This document shows positions 16,073-24,296 of a stretch of DNA of 64,000 nt, in pieces. A model generated the notes under the pieces. It was not told the origin of the DNA. It did no database searches and saw nothing but the letters and a program-made list of their open reading frames with translations. A program made the position numbers and the translations under genes. Each line of letters begins with the position of its first letter. The first letter of the stretch is position 1. The DNA is from Clostridiaceae bacterium (lineage in GTDB: Bacteria; Bacillota; Clostridia; Oscillospirales; Acutalibacteraceae): contig JAEDEQ010000001.1 of NCBI GenBank assembly GCA_016293225.1, forward strand, positions 6,834-70,833, read 5' to 3'.

Positions 16073-16987
16073 ATGCCTATTAAAATTAACGACAAGCTCC
16101 CGGCAAAGGAGAGCCTTGAAAACGAGAACATTTTCGTAATGACCGAAACAAGGGCTAAGACTCAGGATATCCGTCCGCTGAAAATCATTATTCTTAACCT
16201 TATGCCCACCAAGGTTACAACAGAGACGCAGTTGCTCCGTATGCTTTCCAACTCTCCGTTGCAGGTTGACGTTGAGCTGCTTCAGACCGTCTCGCACAAA
16301 GCAACGCACGCCGATGAGGAGCATATGCTCACGTTTTACAAAACCTTTGACGAGGTCAAAAACAACAAGTATGACGGCATGATCGTTACCGGCGCTCCGG
16401 TTGAGCAGATGAAATTTGAGGAAGTTGATTACTGGCCGGAGCTTTGCAAAATTTTTGAATGGTCAAAAAACAACGTATACTCCGTTTTTCACATCTGCTG
16501 GGGCGCTCAGGCGGCGCTGTACTACCACTACGGTATTCCGAAGCACGACCTGAAGGAAAAAATGTTCGGCGTTTTTCCCCATAAGCCGCTCGATCTTTAC
16601 CATCCACTGCTGCGCGGCTTTGACGATACATACTTTGTTCCGCAATCGCGCCATACGGAAACCCGCTTTTCGGATATTGCGCTTTGCAAGGACCTGCAAA
16701 TCCTCTCCTACTCCGAAATTTCCGGCATACATCTGATTTCCGACCTTGAATGCAGAAAATTCTTTGCAACCGGCCACTCGGAGTACGACGCAAATACGCT
16801 TGCAAACGAATATTTCAGGGACAAAGCCAAGGGGCTTGACATCAAGCTGCCGTATAATTATTTTCCGGACGACGACCCGACGAAAGAGCCGCTTATGACA
16901 TGGCGAAATGTCGGAACGCTTATGTTCACCAACTGGCTGAATTATTTCGTCTATCAGAAAACTCCGTATGATATCAGCAAGATATAA
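16073..16987 (+). CDS. metA: Homoserine O-acetyltransferase (MetA family)
   Basis: MetA activates the homoserine hydroxyl at the start of methionine synthesis. The 304 residues match the family along their length. The catalytic Cys is at residue 142 (FHICWGAQ), and the His and Glu of the triad are at 235 and 237 (ATGHSEYD). Residue 111 is Glu (TGAPVEQM). Structural work on MetA enzymes linked Glu111 to acetyl-CoA use (Bacillus cereus type) and Gly111 to succinyl-CoA use (E. coli), so this one should be acetyl-CoA dependent despite the frequent annotation as a succinyltransferase. It has its own promoter and terminator, and complements metF-metH elsewhere in the window. Confidence 0.96.
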   Translation: MPIKINDKLPAKESLENENIFVMTETRAKTQDIRPLKIIILNLMPTKVTTETQLLRMLSNSPLQVDVELLQTVSHKATHADEEHMLTFYKTFDEVKNNKYDGMIVTGAPVEQMKFEEVDYWPELCKIFEWSKNNVYSVFHICWGAQAALYYHYGIPKHDLKEKMFGVFPHKPLDLYHPLLRGFDDTYFVPQSRHTETRFSDIALCKDLQILSYSEISGIHLISDLECRKFFATGHSEYDANTLANEYFRDKAKGLDIKLPYNYFPDDDPTKEPLMTWRNVGTLMFTNWLNYFVYQKTPYDISKI

Positions 16988-17002
16988 ACAATAATATCGG
17001 TT

Positions 17003-17038
17003 CGCCGCCTGTCAGCTTTTGAACGGGCGGCGTTTTTT
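17003..17038 (+). terminator. Intrinsic terminator of metA
   Basis: CGCCGCC (17003-17009) pairs with GGCGGCG (17026-17032), followed by six T residues (17033-17038), 15 nt past the metA stop. Confidence 0.88.
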
Positions 17039-17080
17039 GACCTCGAAAGCAATAAAGTTCGGTAACTTTGCCGTTTATGT

Positions 17081-17109
17081 TTGACGAATCCGAACTGATG
17101 CTGTATAAT
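17081..17109 (+). promoter_or_regulatory. Sigma-A promoter of the two-component system
   Basis: -35 TTGACG (17081-17086), 17-bp spacer and -10 TATAAT (17104-17109), 31 nt before the response regulator start. Confidence 0.82.
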
Positions 17110-17140
17110 ATAATTGAATTTTGAACAGGTGGTGAAAAAA

Positions 17141-17821
17141 TTGGGAAAAATAATTGTTGCCGATGATGAACAGAAAATCCGCAGACTCGTTTGTGACTTT
17201 TTAAAAAGAGAGGGTCATGAAACACTTGAGGCTGAGGACGGCGATGAAGCATATTCTCTTTTTATTCAGAACAGCAACTGTATTGATCTTATGATCCTTG
17301 ATATAATGATGCCGGGACTCAACGGCTGGGAGGTCTGCCGCAAGGTCAGGGAAACTTCCTCCGTACCCGTTATCATGCTTACCGCGCGCAGCGAGGAATT
17401 TGACGAGCTTATGGGATATGAATCCGGCGCCGACGACTATGTTACAAAACCGTTCAGCCCCTCTGTGCTCATGAAGCGCGTTGCAGCGCTTTTGCGCCGG
17501 GTTAACGCAAAATCTCCCTTTACCAGCGAAAAGAACCTTAAAAACCTCGTCTTTAACCATGAGGCCCACGAGGTAAGGCTCAACGGAGTTGAAATTGAGC
17601 TGACGCTGAAGGAATACAACATTCTTAAAAAGCTGCTTGAAGCGCCCGGCAGGGTCTTTTCGCGCGAGCAGCTGCTGGACAGTATCTGGGGCTTTGACTA
17701 TGTCGGCGACGTCCGCACGGTTGACTCCCACGTTGCAAGGCTGAGAACAAAGCTCGGAGACTGGGGCTCGTCTCACCTCAAGACCGTATACGGAATCGGC
17801 TATAAGATTGAGGTTCTGTAA
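17141..17821 (+). CDS. OmpR/PhoB-family response regulator
   Basis: A 226-residue DNA-binding regulator. The receiver domain (residues 1-115) has the acidic pocket (ADDE), phospho-acceptor Asp54 (MILDIMMPG), Thr81 (MLTAR) and Lys103 (VTKPF). The C-terminal winged helix (about 130-226) has the OmpR hallmarks LTLKEYNILKKLLEAPGRVF, QLLDSIWG and VDSHVARLRTKLG. I place the start at the TTG (17141-17143) 6 nt after AGGTGGTG, giving the usual MGKIIVADDE opening. The gene ends overlapping the start of the histidine kinase gene by 1 nt, so the two form one operon. The target genes are not visible. Confidence 0.95.
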   Translation: MGKIIVADDEQKIRRLVCDFLKREGHETLEAEDGDEAYSLFIQNSNCIDLMILDIMMPGLNGWEVCRKVRETSSVPVIMLTARSEEFDELMGYESGADDYVTKPFSPSVLMKRVAALLRRVNAKSPFTSEKNLKNLVFNHEAHEVRLNGVEIELTLKEYNILKKLLEAPGRVFSREQLLDSIWGFDYVGDVRTVDSHVARLRTKLGDWGSSHLKTVYGIGYKIEVL

Positions 17822-19320
17822 TGAAGGAAAGCATTTCAAGCCGTGATACGCTTATGGCCCGATACGGCATTTCGCTTGTTATTCTGTTTATTCTGTTCAC
17901 ATTGATAACGTCTTTTCAGTTCATTTTTCTGGACGACATCTTTGTCCGCGTTGTCAGGAAGAATATGCAGGAGGCCGCCCTGCAGATTGAAAGCCTTGAC
18001 TTTGATTCAAAAGACTACCTTTCAAAGCTTTCCGACCTTGAGGCAAAGCACGATTTCTATATTGAAATCTACTACCCGCGCGAAAAGCTTATCTATTCCT
18101 CAAACGTTAACGACACCGTCTACGGTGAAAGCAATGCGGAAAACAAGAATGAACTGAAACCGAGGATAATGAAAATCCTTGATCACGTTGATCTTGACGA
18201 AAAAAGCTATTTTGAAACCCGTCAGGAGTACTTTGCAACGGCAAAGTACATCGTTTACGGAACCTTTTTCGGCGATAACGCCGGAATTGAATTGTATTCT
18301 TCCGTTGACGTCATCAAGGCGAATGCAAAAACGGCAAGCTGGGCTGTCTTTTGGATAAGCATTATTTTATTTTTAATAATTTTTTCCATTCTCCTTGCCT
18401 ATATCTACACGTTCATCATTCCGCTGCGTAAAATCAACCGTATCACTAAAAAAATCGGCAACCTTGACTTCAGCGAGGTTTGCCCGCCTTTCCGCATCAG
18501 GGAGCTGGGTGAACTGAGCCGCAGTGTAAACGCGCTTTCATCATCGCTTGACATAACGATGAGAGATCTGCAAAAGAAAAACGAACGGCTTGAAAACGAT
18601 ATTGAAAAGGAACGCAAGCTTGAAGAAGGACGCAAGCAGTTCATTGCAAATGCGTCGCATGAGCTGAAAACGCCCATCGCCATTATTCAGGGCTATGCCG
18701 AGGGTATACGCTTTGCACAAACGAGCGATGACGTTGAGGAATACAGCGGCGTTATTATTGAAGAAGCGCAGAAAATGAACAAGCTTGTTGTTCGCCTGCT
18801 TGAGCTGATGCGCTTTGAAAACGGCGGCCGCGTTGCTTCCTTTCAGCCCTTACCAATCAGGCAGGCTGTGCTTGACTGCGTTTCTTCGCGGAAAAAGTAC
18901 CTTGAGGACAACGGCATAACGCTTGAGATAAGCATTAACGAAAGCTTTGTCGGCTTTGCCGACCGCGACCTTTTTGAGCGTGTTTTCAACAATTATTTTT
19001 CAAACGCGCTCAGCCATATAGAGGGCGAAAAAAAGCTCAGAATAAGCTGTGAGGTTGCCGGTGATTTTTATCGGCTGAGCCTTTTCAACAGCGGAAAGCC
19101 CATTGCAGACGAGGATATCGCGCACATCTGGAACAGCTTTTACCGCGCGGACAAAGCGCATTCACGCGAGCAGGGACGTTTCGGTCTCGGCCTTGCCATT
19201 GTTGCCGAAGCGCAGATTCTTCAAAGGGCAAAGTACGGCGTTATCAATCACAAGGACGGCGTTGAATTCTGGTTTGATGTTGCAATACAAAACCGAAACA
19301 ACACCGGCGCAAAAGCATAA
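17821..19320 (+). CDS. Membrane sensor histidine kinase
   Basis: A 499-residue partner of the preceding regulator. It has TM1 (residues 17-37), an extracellular sensor region of about 135 residues (38-172) and TM2 (174-198). A HAMP linker follows, then a coiled-coil stretch (about 245-275), HisKA with His280 (NASHELKTP) and a HATPase domain with the N box (NNYFSNALSH) and G box (FGLGLAIV). The extracellular part contains DFYIEIYYPREKLIYSS, a short PAS-like fold common in clostridial kinases. The signal is not deducible. It is followed at 58 nt by spmA, with a hairpin between them. Confidence 0.95.
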   Translation: MKESISSRDTLMARYGISLVILFILFTLITSFQFIFLDDIFVRVVRKNMQEAALQIESLDFDSKDYLSKLSDLEAKHDFYIEIYYPREKLIYSSNVNDTVYGESNAENKNELKPRIMKILDHVDLDEKSYFETRQEYFATAKYIVYGTFFGDNAGIELYSSVDVIKANAKTASWAVFWISIILFLIIFSILLAYIYTFIIPLRKINRITKKIGNLDFSEVCPPFRIRELGELSRSVNALSSSLDITMRDLQKKNERLENDIEKERKLEEGRKQFIANASHELKTPIAIIQGYAEGIRFAQTSDDVEEYSGVIIEEAQKMNKLVVRLLELMRFENGGRVASFQPLPIRQAVLDCVSSRKKYLEDNGITLEISINESFVGFADRDLFERVFNNYFSNALSHIEGEKKLRISCEVAGDFYRLSLFNSGKPIADEDIAHIWNSFYRADKAHSREQGRFGLGLAIVAEAQILQRAKYGVINHKDGVEFWFDVAIQNRNNTGAKA

Positions 19321-19331
19321 AAACGAATATT

Positions 19332-19370
19332 CACCGCCTTTTTTTCATAGGTATTGAAAAAAGGACGGTG
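19332..19370 (+). promoter_or_regulatory. Long hairpin enclosing the spmA ribosome-binding site
   Basis: CACCGCC plus a T run (19332-19347) pairs almost fully with an A run plus GGACGGTG (19355-19370). The AAAAAGGA ribosome-binding site of spmA (19358-19365) lies inside the 3' arm, and six T residues follow. The structure could terminate the kinase transcript, or mask spmA translation on read-through mRNA. Confidence 0.6.
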
Positions 19371-19377
19371 ATTTTTT

Positions 19378-19965
19378 ATGATGAACTACGTCTGGCCGGC
19401 AATGATTATTTTTGCTTTCATTGCAAGCATTATCACGGGAAACATGGCTGCGCTTTCTTCGGCGGTTATTCAGGGCGGACAAGACGCCGTGCAGCTTCTT
19501 CTGCGCCTTGTTGCAATGCTTTGCCTTTGGGGCGGAATTATGGAAACAGCGGAAAAGGCAGGGCTCACAGCTGCGTTCAGCCGCCTGCTTTCCCCGGCGC
19601 TGAAGCTCATTTTTCCGCGCCTTAAAAAGAACGAATATGCGCTTGAGGCAATTTCAATGAACATTACCGCAAACGTTCTCGGGCTTGGAAACGCCGCAAC
19701 GCCGCTCGGTCTTGAGGCAATGCGCAGACTTCAGCAACTGAATCCGGACGCCTCAAAGGCAAGCGACGAAATGGTTGTTTTTGTTGTGATGAACACCGCC
19801 GCAATGCACATTATTCCGACAACGGTGGCAACGCTGCGCGGCCAGTACGGCTCGCAAAGTCCAATGGCAATAATGCCGGCCTCCGTGCTGACCTCGGCGT
19901 GTGCGCTTACAGTCGCCGTCTTTTTTGCAAAGCTCGGAAACAGATTGGGGAGAAAAAGCAAATGA
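19378..19965 (+). CDS. spmA: Spore maturation protein A
   Basis: SpmA works with SpmB in spore core dehydration in Bacillus and clostridia. The 195-residue protein (B. subtilis SpmA: 196) is a multi-pass membrane protein with a nucleoside-recognition (Gate) domain. Markers are an N-terminal helix (WPAMIIFAFIASIITG), the LRLVAMLCLWGGIMETAEKAGL region, and NITANVLGLGNAATPLGLEAM around residues 95-115. MNTAAMHIIPTTVATLR lies further on. The ATG (19378) is followed by a second ATG, and AAAGGA lies 12-15 nt upstream within a hairpin. The gene overlaps spmB by 4 nt (ATGA). Confidence 0.96.
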   Translation: MMNYVWPAMIIFAFIASIITGNMAALSSAVIQGGQDAVQLLLRLVAMLCLWGGIMETAEKAGLTAAFSRLLSPALKLIFPRLKKNEYALEAISMNITANVLGLGNAATPLGLEAMRRLQQLNPDASKASDEMVVFVVMNTAAMHIIPTTVATLRGQYGSQSPMAIMPASVLTSACALTVAVFFAKLGNRLGRKSK

Positions 19966-20486
19966 TGGACATAATCGGAGAATGGGTGCTGCCTTTAATG
20001 GTTGTATACATCGTTGTTTTCGGTCTGTATAAAAAAGTAAGAGTATTTGACTGCTTTATGGAGGGTGCAAAAAAGGGGCTGAAAACCGTATATGACCTTT
20101 TGCCGACTATTACCGGACTTGTTGTTGCGGTTACCATGCTGAAGCAAAGCGGCGGAATGGAGCTCATTGCAAAGGCGTTTTCGCCTGTTGCCGCGCTTCT
20201 CGGCGTTCCGGAGGATACGGTGCCGATGGCGCTTTTAAGCCCGATTTCCGGCGGCGGCTCGCTGAGTCTTTTTGAATCGGTGCTCAAAAGCGACGGACCG
20301 GATTCCTTTCTCGGTCAGGTTGCCTCGGTGCTGATGGGCTCAACGGACACAACGCTATACGCCGTGACGGTCTATTACGCCGCTGTCGGAATCAAAAACA
20401 CAAGGCATACGCTTTATGCGGGTCTTGCGGCGGATTTCGCCTCGTTCGTTCTCTCGCCGCTTTTTGTCCGTCTAACTCTTTACTGA
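19962..20486 (+). CDS. spmB: Spore maturation protein B
   Basis: The 174-residue partner of SpmA, also a membrane Gate-domain protein (B. subtilis SpmB: 178). It has an N-terminal helix (LPLMVVYIVVFGLY), the motif FMEGAKKGLKTVYDLLPTITGLVVAVTM, PISGGGSLSLFESVL near residue 95 and the GSTDTTLYAVTVYYAAVG helix near residue 130, all typical of the family. The start ATG overlaps the spmA stop, and GGGGAGA lies inside spmA. No forespore or mother-cell promoter is evident directly upstream, so expression may come from the leader before spmA or from the two-component operon. Confidence 0.96.
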   Translation: MMDIIGEWVLPLMVVYIVVFGLYKKVRVFDCFMEGAKKGLKTVYDLLPTITGLVVAVTMLKQSGGMELIAKAFSPVAALLGVPEDTVPMALLSPISGGGSLSLFESVLKSDGPDSFLGQVASVLMGSTDTTLYAVTVYYAAVGIKNTRHTLYAGLAADFASFVLSPLFVRLTLY

Positions 20487-20615
20487 TACAAAATTGCGCT
20501 TTTACGGCCGCAATTTGCAATACATATCCTCCTCCTTGTCTTAGGTTTTTAAGTATTATTTAGTAAACAGTGATAAAAATACTGTAAAACACTTTATTTT
20601 TATGTATAAATGTGC

Positions 20616-20621
20616 TATAAT
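20616..20621 (+). promoter_or_regulatory. Extended -10 promoter of hpf
   Basis: TGCTATAAT gives an extended -10 (TATAAT at 20616-20621). The -35 region at 17-bp spacing (TTTATT) is poor, as expected for an extended -10 promoter. The 75-nt leader that follows contains two small hairpins (around AAGGGAATTATCCTT and GCGGTTCTGCCGC). Confidence 0.6.
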
Positions 20622-20698
20622 ACAAGTGACCTGATAAGGGAATTATCCTTTGGGCGGTTCTGCCGCTTTCAAGGGTTATATATAAAGGAGGCAGTGTT

Positions 20699-21226
20699 AT
20701 GAAAATAACAATCATCGGACGAAAATGCACACCGAGAGACTCTTTCAAGGAAAGAGCCGACAAGAGACTCAAAAAGATTGAAAAATTTTTCGGTACCGAC
20801 GCTGAGGCAAAAATCACCGCCACCGTCGAGAAAAATGAGATGATCGTTGAGGTGACCGTCTTTTATAATTCAATGATCTTCCGTTCGCAGGAACGCTCGC
20901 AGGACATGAACGACGCTCTTGACCGCTGCGTTGATTCCCTCGTCCGTCAGATCAGAAAGAACAAAACAAGGGTTGAAAAGAAGCTTCGTTCCGGCGCTTT
21001 TGAAGCGTTCGACGCGATTGACGAATTTGAAGTCGAGGACAAATTTGAGGTTGTCCGTTCAAAGGAAATTGTCCTCAAACCTCAGAGCGTTGACGAGGCA
21101 ATTTTGCAGATGAATCTACTTGACCACAGGTTTTATATGTTCCTCAACAGCGACAACGATAAAATTTGCGTTGTTTATGCCAGAAATGACGGCGGCTACG
21201 GCCTTATTATTCCCGATATTGATTGA
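20699..21226 (+). CDS. hpf: Ribosome hibernation promoting factor, long form
   Basis: Long HPF dimerises 70S ribosomes into inactive 100S particles in stationary phase. The 175 residues comprise the S30AE N-terminal domain (1-105; MKITIIGRKCTPRDSFKERADKR start, FGTDAEAKITATVE) and the C-terminal dimerisation domain (about 118-175; VVRSKEIVLKPQSVDEAILQMNLLDHRFYMF). The middle linker is rich in acidic residues. AAAGGAGG precedes the ATG. It is monocistronic, with its own promoter and a strong terminator. Confidence 0.97.
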   Translation: MKITIIGRKCTPRDSFKERADKRLKKIEKFFGTDAEAKITATVEKNEMIVEVTVFYNSMIFRSQERSQDMNDALDRCVDSLVRQIRKNKTRVEKKLRSGAFEAFDAIDEFEVEDKFEVVRSKEIVLKPQSVDEAILQMNLLDHRFYMFLNSDNDKICVVYARNDGGYGLIIPDID

Positions 21227-21255
21227 TTTTAATTTTATAATGTGATAAAATACTT

Positions 21256-21284
21256 CAGCGGTGGATTTTCCACCGCTGATTTTT
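21256..21284 (+). terminator. Intrinsic terminator of hpf
   Basis: CAGCGGTGG (21256-21264) pairs with CCACCGCTG (21270-21278), followed by ATTTTT. Confidence 0.88.
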
Positions 21285-21305
21285 GTTGTTGAAAGCAGGT
21301 CAATT

Positions 21306-22484
21306 ATGCAGATAAATTTTGTTATCCCCTGCCTTTTGGGGCTTGAAAAGCTTATTGCAGACGAAATGAAAGCTCTCGGCGCGCAAAATGTTGTCTCGGA
21401 GAACGGCCGCGTTCTTTTCTCCGGCGATGAGCATATCCTTGCACGGGCAAACATCTGCTCCCGCCACGCGGAAAGGGTGCAAATTCTTGTCGGCTCTTTT
21501 ACCGCAATGAGCTTTGAAGAGCTTTTCCAGGGTACCAAGGCGCTCCCGTGGGAGGAATGGATCGGAAAGCTTGACGCTTTTCCCGTTAAGGGATATTCAA
21601 TAAATTCCGCCCTCTTTTCGGTCAGCGACTGTCAGTCAATAATCAAAAAGGCCGTTGTTGAAAGGCTCAAATCAAAATATAACATTTCGTGGTTCGATGA
21701 AACCGGACCTGTTCACCAGATTCAGTTTTCAATAATGAAAAACACTGTAAGTCTGCTGCTTGACACCTCCGGCGCAGGTCTGCACAAACGCGGATACCGC
21801 CTTGAGGCCGGCGGAGCGCCTATCAAGGAAACGCTCGCTTCCTCAATCTGCGCGCTTGCAAGGGTCCGTGATTACCACACACTTTATGATCCTATGTGCG
21901 GCTCGGGAACCCTCCTCATTGAGGGAGCCATGCTTGCAAACAACATTGCTCCCGGTGTGAACAGAAGCTTTTCCGCCGAGCGTTGGGAAAGTATTCCCGA
22001 AAGCATCTGGACAGAGGAAAGGGAAAAAGCTCGCGCCGCCGTACTTCCCGAAAGCCGCCTTGTTGCCTACGGAAGCGACATTGACCCACGCTGCCTTGAA
22101 ATTGCCGTAGCGAACGCCAAGCGCGCCGGAGTTGAAAAATTCATCACGTTTGAGCAGCGTGATATCAAAGACTTTGAGCCAAAAAGCGAAAAAGGAACCG
22201 TCCTTTGCAATCCGCCCTACGGCGAAAGACTTCTCGATCTCAAGGAGGCGGAGCGCCTTTACAGGCTCATGGGTGAAAAATTTGTTCAAAAACGCGGCTG
22301 GGCATACTACGTTATCAGTCCGTCCGAAGACTTTGAAATCTTCTTCGGCAGGAAGGCCGACAAGCGCAGAAAGCTTTATAACGGCATGATAAAATGCCAG
22401 CTGTTCATGTATTTTAAGGAACCTCTGAATACATCAGCGCTTGCAAAAAGGAGTGACGCTTTTGGAAAATTCTCTTTGCTTTAA
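21306..22484 (+). CDS. rlmL: THUMP-domain class I rRNA methyltransferase (RlmL/YpsC-like)
   Basis: A 392-residue S-adenosylmethionine-dependent methyltransferase that modifies guanine N2 in large-subunit rRNA in its characterised relatives. An N-terminal ferredoxin-like plus THUMP domain (about 1-155) binds RNA. The catalytic domain has LYDPMCGSGTLLIEGAM near residue 190, SDIDPRCLEIA near 260, and the N2-methyltransferase signature CNPPYGERL near 300. Compared with E. coli RlmL it lacks the second (RlmK) half, which is normal in Firmicutes. The start ATG at 21306 gives MQINFVIPCLLGLEK, the usual opening. Its last 23 nt overlap the following phosphoesterase gene. Confidence 0.92.
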   Translation: MQINFVIPCLLGLEKLIADEMKALGAQNVVSENGRVLFSGDEHILARANICSRHAERVQILVGSFTAMSFEELFQGTKALPWEEWIGKLDAFPVKGYSINSALFSVSDCQSIIKKAVVERLKSKYNISWFDETGPVHQIQFSIMKNTVSLLLDTSGAGLHKRGYRLEAGGAPIKETLASSICALARVRDYHTLYDPMCGSGTLLIEGAMLANNIAPGVNRSFSAERWESIPESIWTEEREKARAAVLPESRLVAYGSDIDPRCLEIAVANAKRAGVEKFITFEQRDIKDFEPKSEKGTVLCNPPYGERLLDLKEAERLYRLMGEKFVQKRGWAYYVISPSEDFEIFFGRKADKRRKLYNGMIKCQLFMYFKEPLNTSALAKRSDAFGKFSLL

Positions 22485-23586
22485 AAACGGACAATTCAAA
22501 ATTATGCAAATAACCGATACGCAGGAAATTCACAAGGTCAACCCCGACACCGTGAAGCTCATTTCGCTTGCCCTTGACCGCGAAAAGCCGGATCTTGTTG
22601 TTTTTACCGGAGATCAGATTAAAGGGTATTCTTTGACGTTCAAAGGCGACACAAAGCGGAAGATTACCGAAACGCTCGGCGAAATTTTCCGCCCCGTTAC
22701 GGAAAGAAAAATTCCGTTTACGGCAACCTTCGGCAATCATGACCGGGACTGCGGAATTGAGAACAGGGAGCAATTTGAAATCTACAAAAGCTTTCCCGGC
22801 TTCATTTCAGGCACGCCGAGGTGTCCGGACGATCCAGGCACATTCTCGCTCGAAATTAAAGACAGCAAAAACAAAAAGAGCGTCTTTGCCCTTTATCTCA
22901 TTGACTCGAACGCAAAAGACAAGGAGAAAAAGGCCTACTCCCCGGTTCTTAAAGAGCAGGTTGAATGGTACAAAGCCGAGCGCGACAGGCTCAAGGCAGA
23001 AAACGGCTCATATCTCCACTCCCTTGTGTTTCAGCACATTCCGGTACCCGAGATATTCAGAGCAATAAAACAAGTCAGGAAAGGCACAAAAGGCGCTGTT
23101 GAGGCGTTTTATTCCCACAGCGGAGAGTTCTATACCCTTTTTGACGAATCGCTTTCACAAGGCGGTTTTATGCACGAATCTCCTGCCGCTCCGGACATCA
23201 GCAACGGCGAATTTGACGCAATGAAGGAAAAGGGCGACGTTCTCGGAATCTTTTTCGGCCACGACCATATCAACAGCTTTGTTAAAAAGGTTGACGGAAT
23301 AGAGCTCGGCTACACCCAGGGCGCCGGCTTCAATGTTTACGGTCCCGGAAAGCAACGCGGAGTGCGCGTTTTTGTCCTCAAAGAAGACAACCTTCTTCAC
23401 TATGATAATTACACGGTTACGATGGCCGAGCTTTGCGATTACAGACCCGCAAAACCGGTAACGGAATTTATCTTTACGCACACTCCCTCCTCTGTAAAGC
23501 AGGTTGAAAAGACCGCAAAAAAAGCCGCCGTTTTCCTTGCGGCGGCAACCGTCTGTGCGGCTGTGATAAAAAAGAGAAGAAAATGA
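22462..23586 (+). CDS. Calcineurin-like metallophosphoesterase with C-terminal membrane tail
   Basis: A 374-residue phosphoesterase with the dimetal motifs in order: ITDTQ (first Asp), FTGDQ, FGNHDRD near residue 93, FQHIP near 190 and FGHDH near 265. The DTQ variant in motif I resembles purple-acid/PhoD-like extracellular members. The last 25 residues (AAVFLAAATVCAAVIKKRRK) form a hydrophobic helix with a basic tail, suggesting a tail anchor. There is no N-terminal signal peptide. Start is the TTG at 22462, with AAAGGAG upstream. It overlaps rlmL by 23 nt, so expression is coupled. The substrate is unknown. Confidence 0.85.
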   Translation: MENSLCFKNGQFKIMQITDTQEIHKVNPDTVKLISLALDREKPDLVVFTGDQIKGYSLTFKGDTKRKITETLGEIFRPVTERKIPFTATFGNHDRDCGIENREQFEIYKSFPGFISGTPRCPDDPGTFSLEIKDSKNKKSVFALYLIDSNAKDKEKKAYSPVLKEQVEWYKAERDRLKAENGSYLHSLVFQHIPVPEIFRAIKQVRKGTKGAVEAFYSHSGEFYTLFDESLSQGGFMHESPAAPDISNGEFDAMKEKGDVLGIFFGHDHINSFVKKVDGIELGYTQGAGFNVYGPGKQRGVRVFVLKEDNLLHYDNYTVTMAELCDYRPAKPVTEFIFTHTPSSVKQVEKTAKKAAVFLAAATVCAAVIKKRRK

Positions 23587-23589
23587 AAA

Positions 23590-23620
23590 GGGGCTGTCGC
23601 ACTAAGGCAGCCCCTTTTTT
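23590..23620. terminator. Bidirectional terminator between phosphoesterase and microprotein A
   Basis: GGGGCTG (23590-23596) pairs with CAGCCCC (23608-23614), with T6 on the plus side and an A4 (T4 on minus) on the other. It ends both the rlmL-phosphoesterase transcript and the minus-strand microprotein A gene. Confidence 0.88.
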
Positions 23621-23633
23621 ACTTATTCAAAGA

Positions 23634-23774
23634 TTAAAACTCAGATTTGCTGATATCTCCGAAGAAGTTCTTTACGATTTCAACGATGCCGGCAGCCTTA
23701 TCCTCTTCAAGGTATGAAAGGATGTTATAAGCAAGACCGAGTGCTTTTGAAATCAAATCAAATACCATTGCCAT
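23634..23774 (-). CDS. Microprotein A of a three-gene amphipathic peptide array
   Basis: A 46-residue peptide (MAMVFDLISKALGLAYNILS... ending GDISKSEF) with no signal peptide and no cysteine. Hydrophobic residues repeat every 3-4 positions in residues 4-22 and again in 26-41. The polar EEDK turn sits between them, giving two amphipathic helices. The segment NILxYxxxxKAAxIVxIVKxFFxDI is shared with microprotein C. Relative to B and C the first helix is longer by exactly seven residues, while the FF pair and DI end are kept. AAGGGAG lies 9 nt before the ATG. It has its own promoter and terminator. The design recalls phenol-soluble modulins or leaderless bacteriocins, but no family is recognised. 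Confidence 0.72.
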   Translation of the reverse strand: MAMVFDLISKALGLAYNILSYLEEDKAAGIVEIVKNFFGDISKSEF

Positions 23775-23798
23775 AATTCTTAACTCCCTTAAATATGT

Positions 23799-23847
23799 CA
23801 GTTTTTTACTGCGATAAAATATTAACACACTATGAATTATATGTCAA
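23799..23847 (-). promoter_or_regulatory. Promoter and leader repeat of microprotein A
   Basis: On the minus strand, -35 TTGACA (23847-23842), 17-bp spacer ending TTCATAGTGTGT and -10 TAATAT (23824-23819). Next comes the inverted repeat CAGT-N5-ACTG (23811-23799). The same elements at the same distances occur before microproteins B and C. Confidence 0.8.
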
Positions 23848-23930
23848 TAATTTTCCGAAAAAAATGCAGATACTTTTTTTCTTTTTTCATTCCTAAGCTT
23901 TATCGAAGCTTTCACAGCCTAAAAACAGGC

Positions 23931-23963
23931 AAAAAAACACCGGCTGCGCAGGACAGCCGGTGT
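23931..23963 (-). terminator. Intrinsic terminator of microprotein B
   Basis: On the minus strand, ACACCGGCTG (23963-23954) pairs with CAGCCGGTGT (23946-23937) around a 7-nt loop, followed by six further T residues. It ends the microprotein B transcript and separates it from A. Confidence 0.88.
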
Positions 23964-23971
23964 CATATTGA

Positions 23972-24085
23972 TTATTTTTTGAAAATTTTATCAAAGAAAT
24001 CCTGAATGATATCAAGGATTCCGTTATCCATAAATTTTCTGCAGTAATCAATAATGCCTTTTGCAAGATTATACAATGCGTCCAT
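23972..24085 (-). CDS. Microprotein B of a three-gene amphipathic peptide array
   Basis: A 37-residue peptide (MDALYNLAKGIIDYC... ending FFDKIFKK). Six acidic and six basic side chains give about zero net charge. Two amphipathic helices (residues 4-19 and 23-35) are separated by DNG. Residues 13-15 (DYC) and 30-31 (FF) fall at exactly the same positions in microprotein C. AGGAGG precedes the ATG. A longer open frame overlaps this locus in another register but has no ribosome-binding site and no similarity to A or C, so this frame is preferred. It has its own promoter and strong terminator. Confidence 0.72.
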   Translation of the reverse strand: MDALYNLAKGIIDYCRKFMDNGILDIIQDFFDKIFKK

Positions 24086-24108
24086 TTCTTTTTTCCTCCT
24101 AAAAATGT

Positions 24109-24157
24109 CAGCTTTTGACTGCATAAAAATGTTATCACATCATGAAAACAATGTCAA
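24109..24157 (-). promoter_or_regulatory. Promoter and leader repeat of microprotein B
   Basis: On the minus strand, -35 TTGACA (24157-24152), 17-bp spacer ending TCATGATGTGA and -10 TAACAT (24134-24129). It is followed by the CAGT-N5-GCTG repeat (24121-24109). It matches the blocks before A and C. Confidence 0.8.
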
Positions 24158-24263
24158 TATTTTAACGACAAAATACCTTGCCTTAATCATTTTTAAAATT
24201 ATAGATAAAATGGACGATTCTGTCGCCTATCAGGCAAAAAACAAACTGTTTGTAGAAACATTA

Positions 24264-24285
24264 CAGCCGCCCTCACGGGCGGCTG
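24264..24285 (-). terminator. Terminator hairpin of microprotein C
   Basis: On the minus strand a 9-bp perfect GC-rich stem (CAGCCGCCC with GGGCGGCTG, loop GTGA) starts 11 nt past the stop. The following sequence, TAATGTTTC, is only moderately T-rich. Confidence 0.72.
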
Positions 24286-24296
24286 CTTTCATTCAA

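Noticed and set aside
23893..24138. An 81-codon minus-strand frame over microprotein B
   Set aside because: It is in a different register and spans B's promoter side and terminator. It lacks a ribosome-binding site and shows no similarity to microproteins A and C, whereas the 37-codon frame does.
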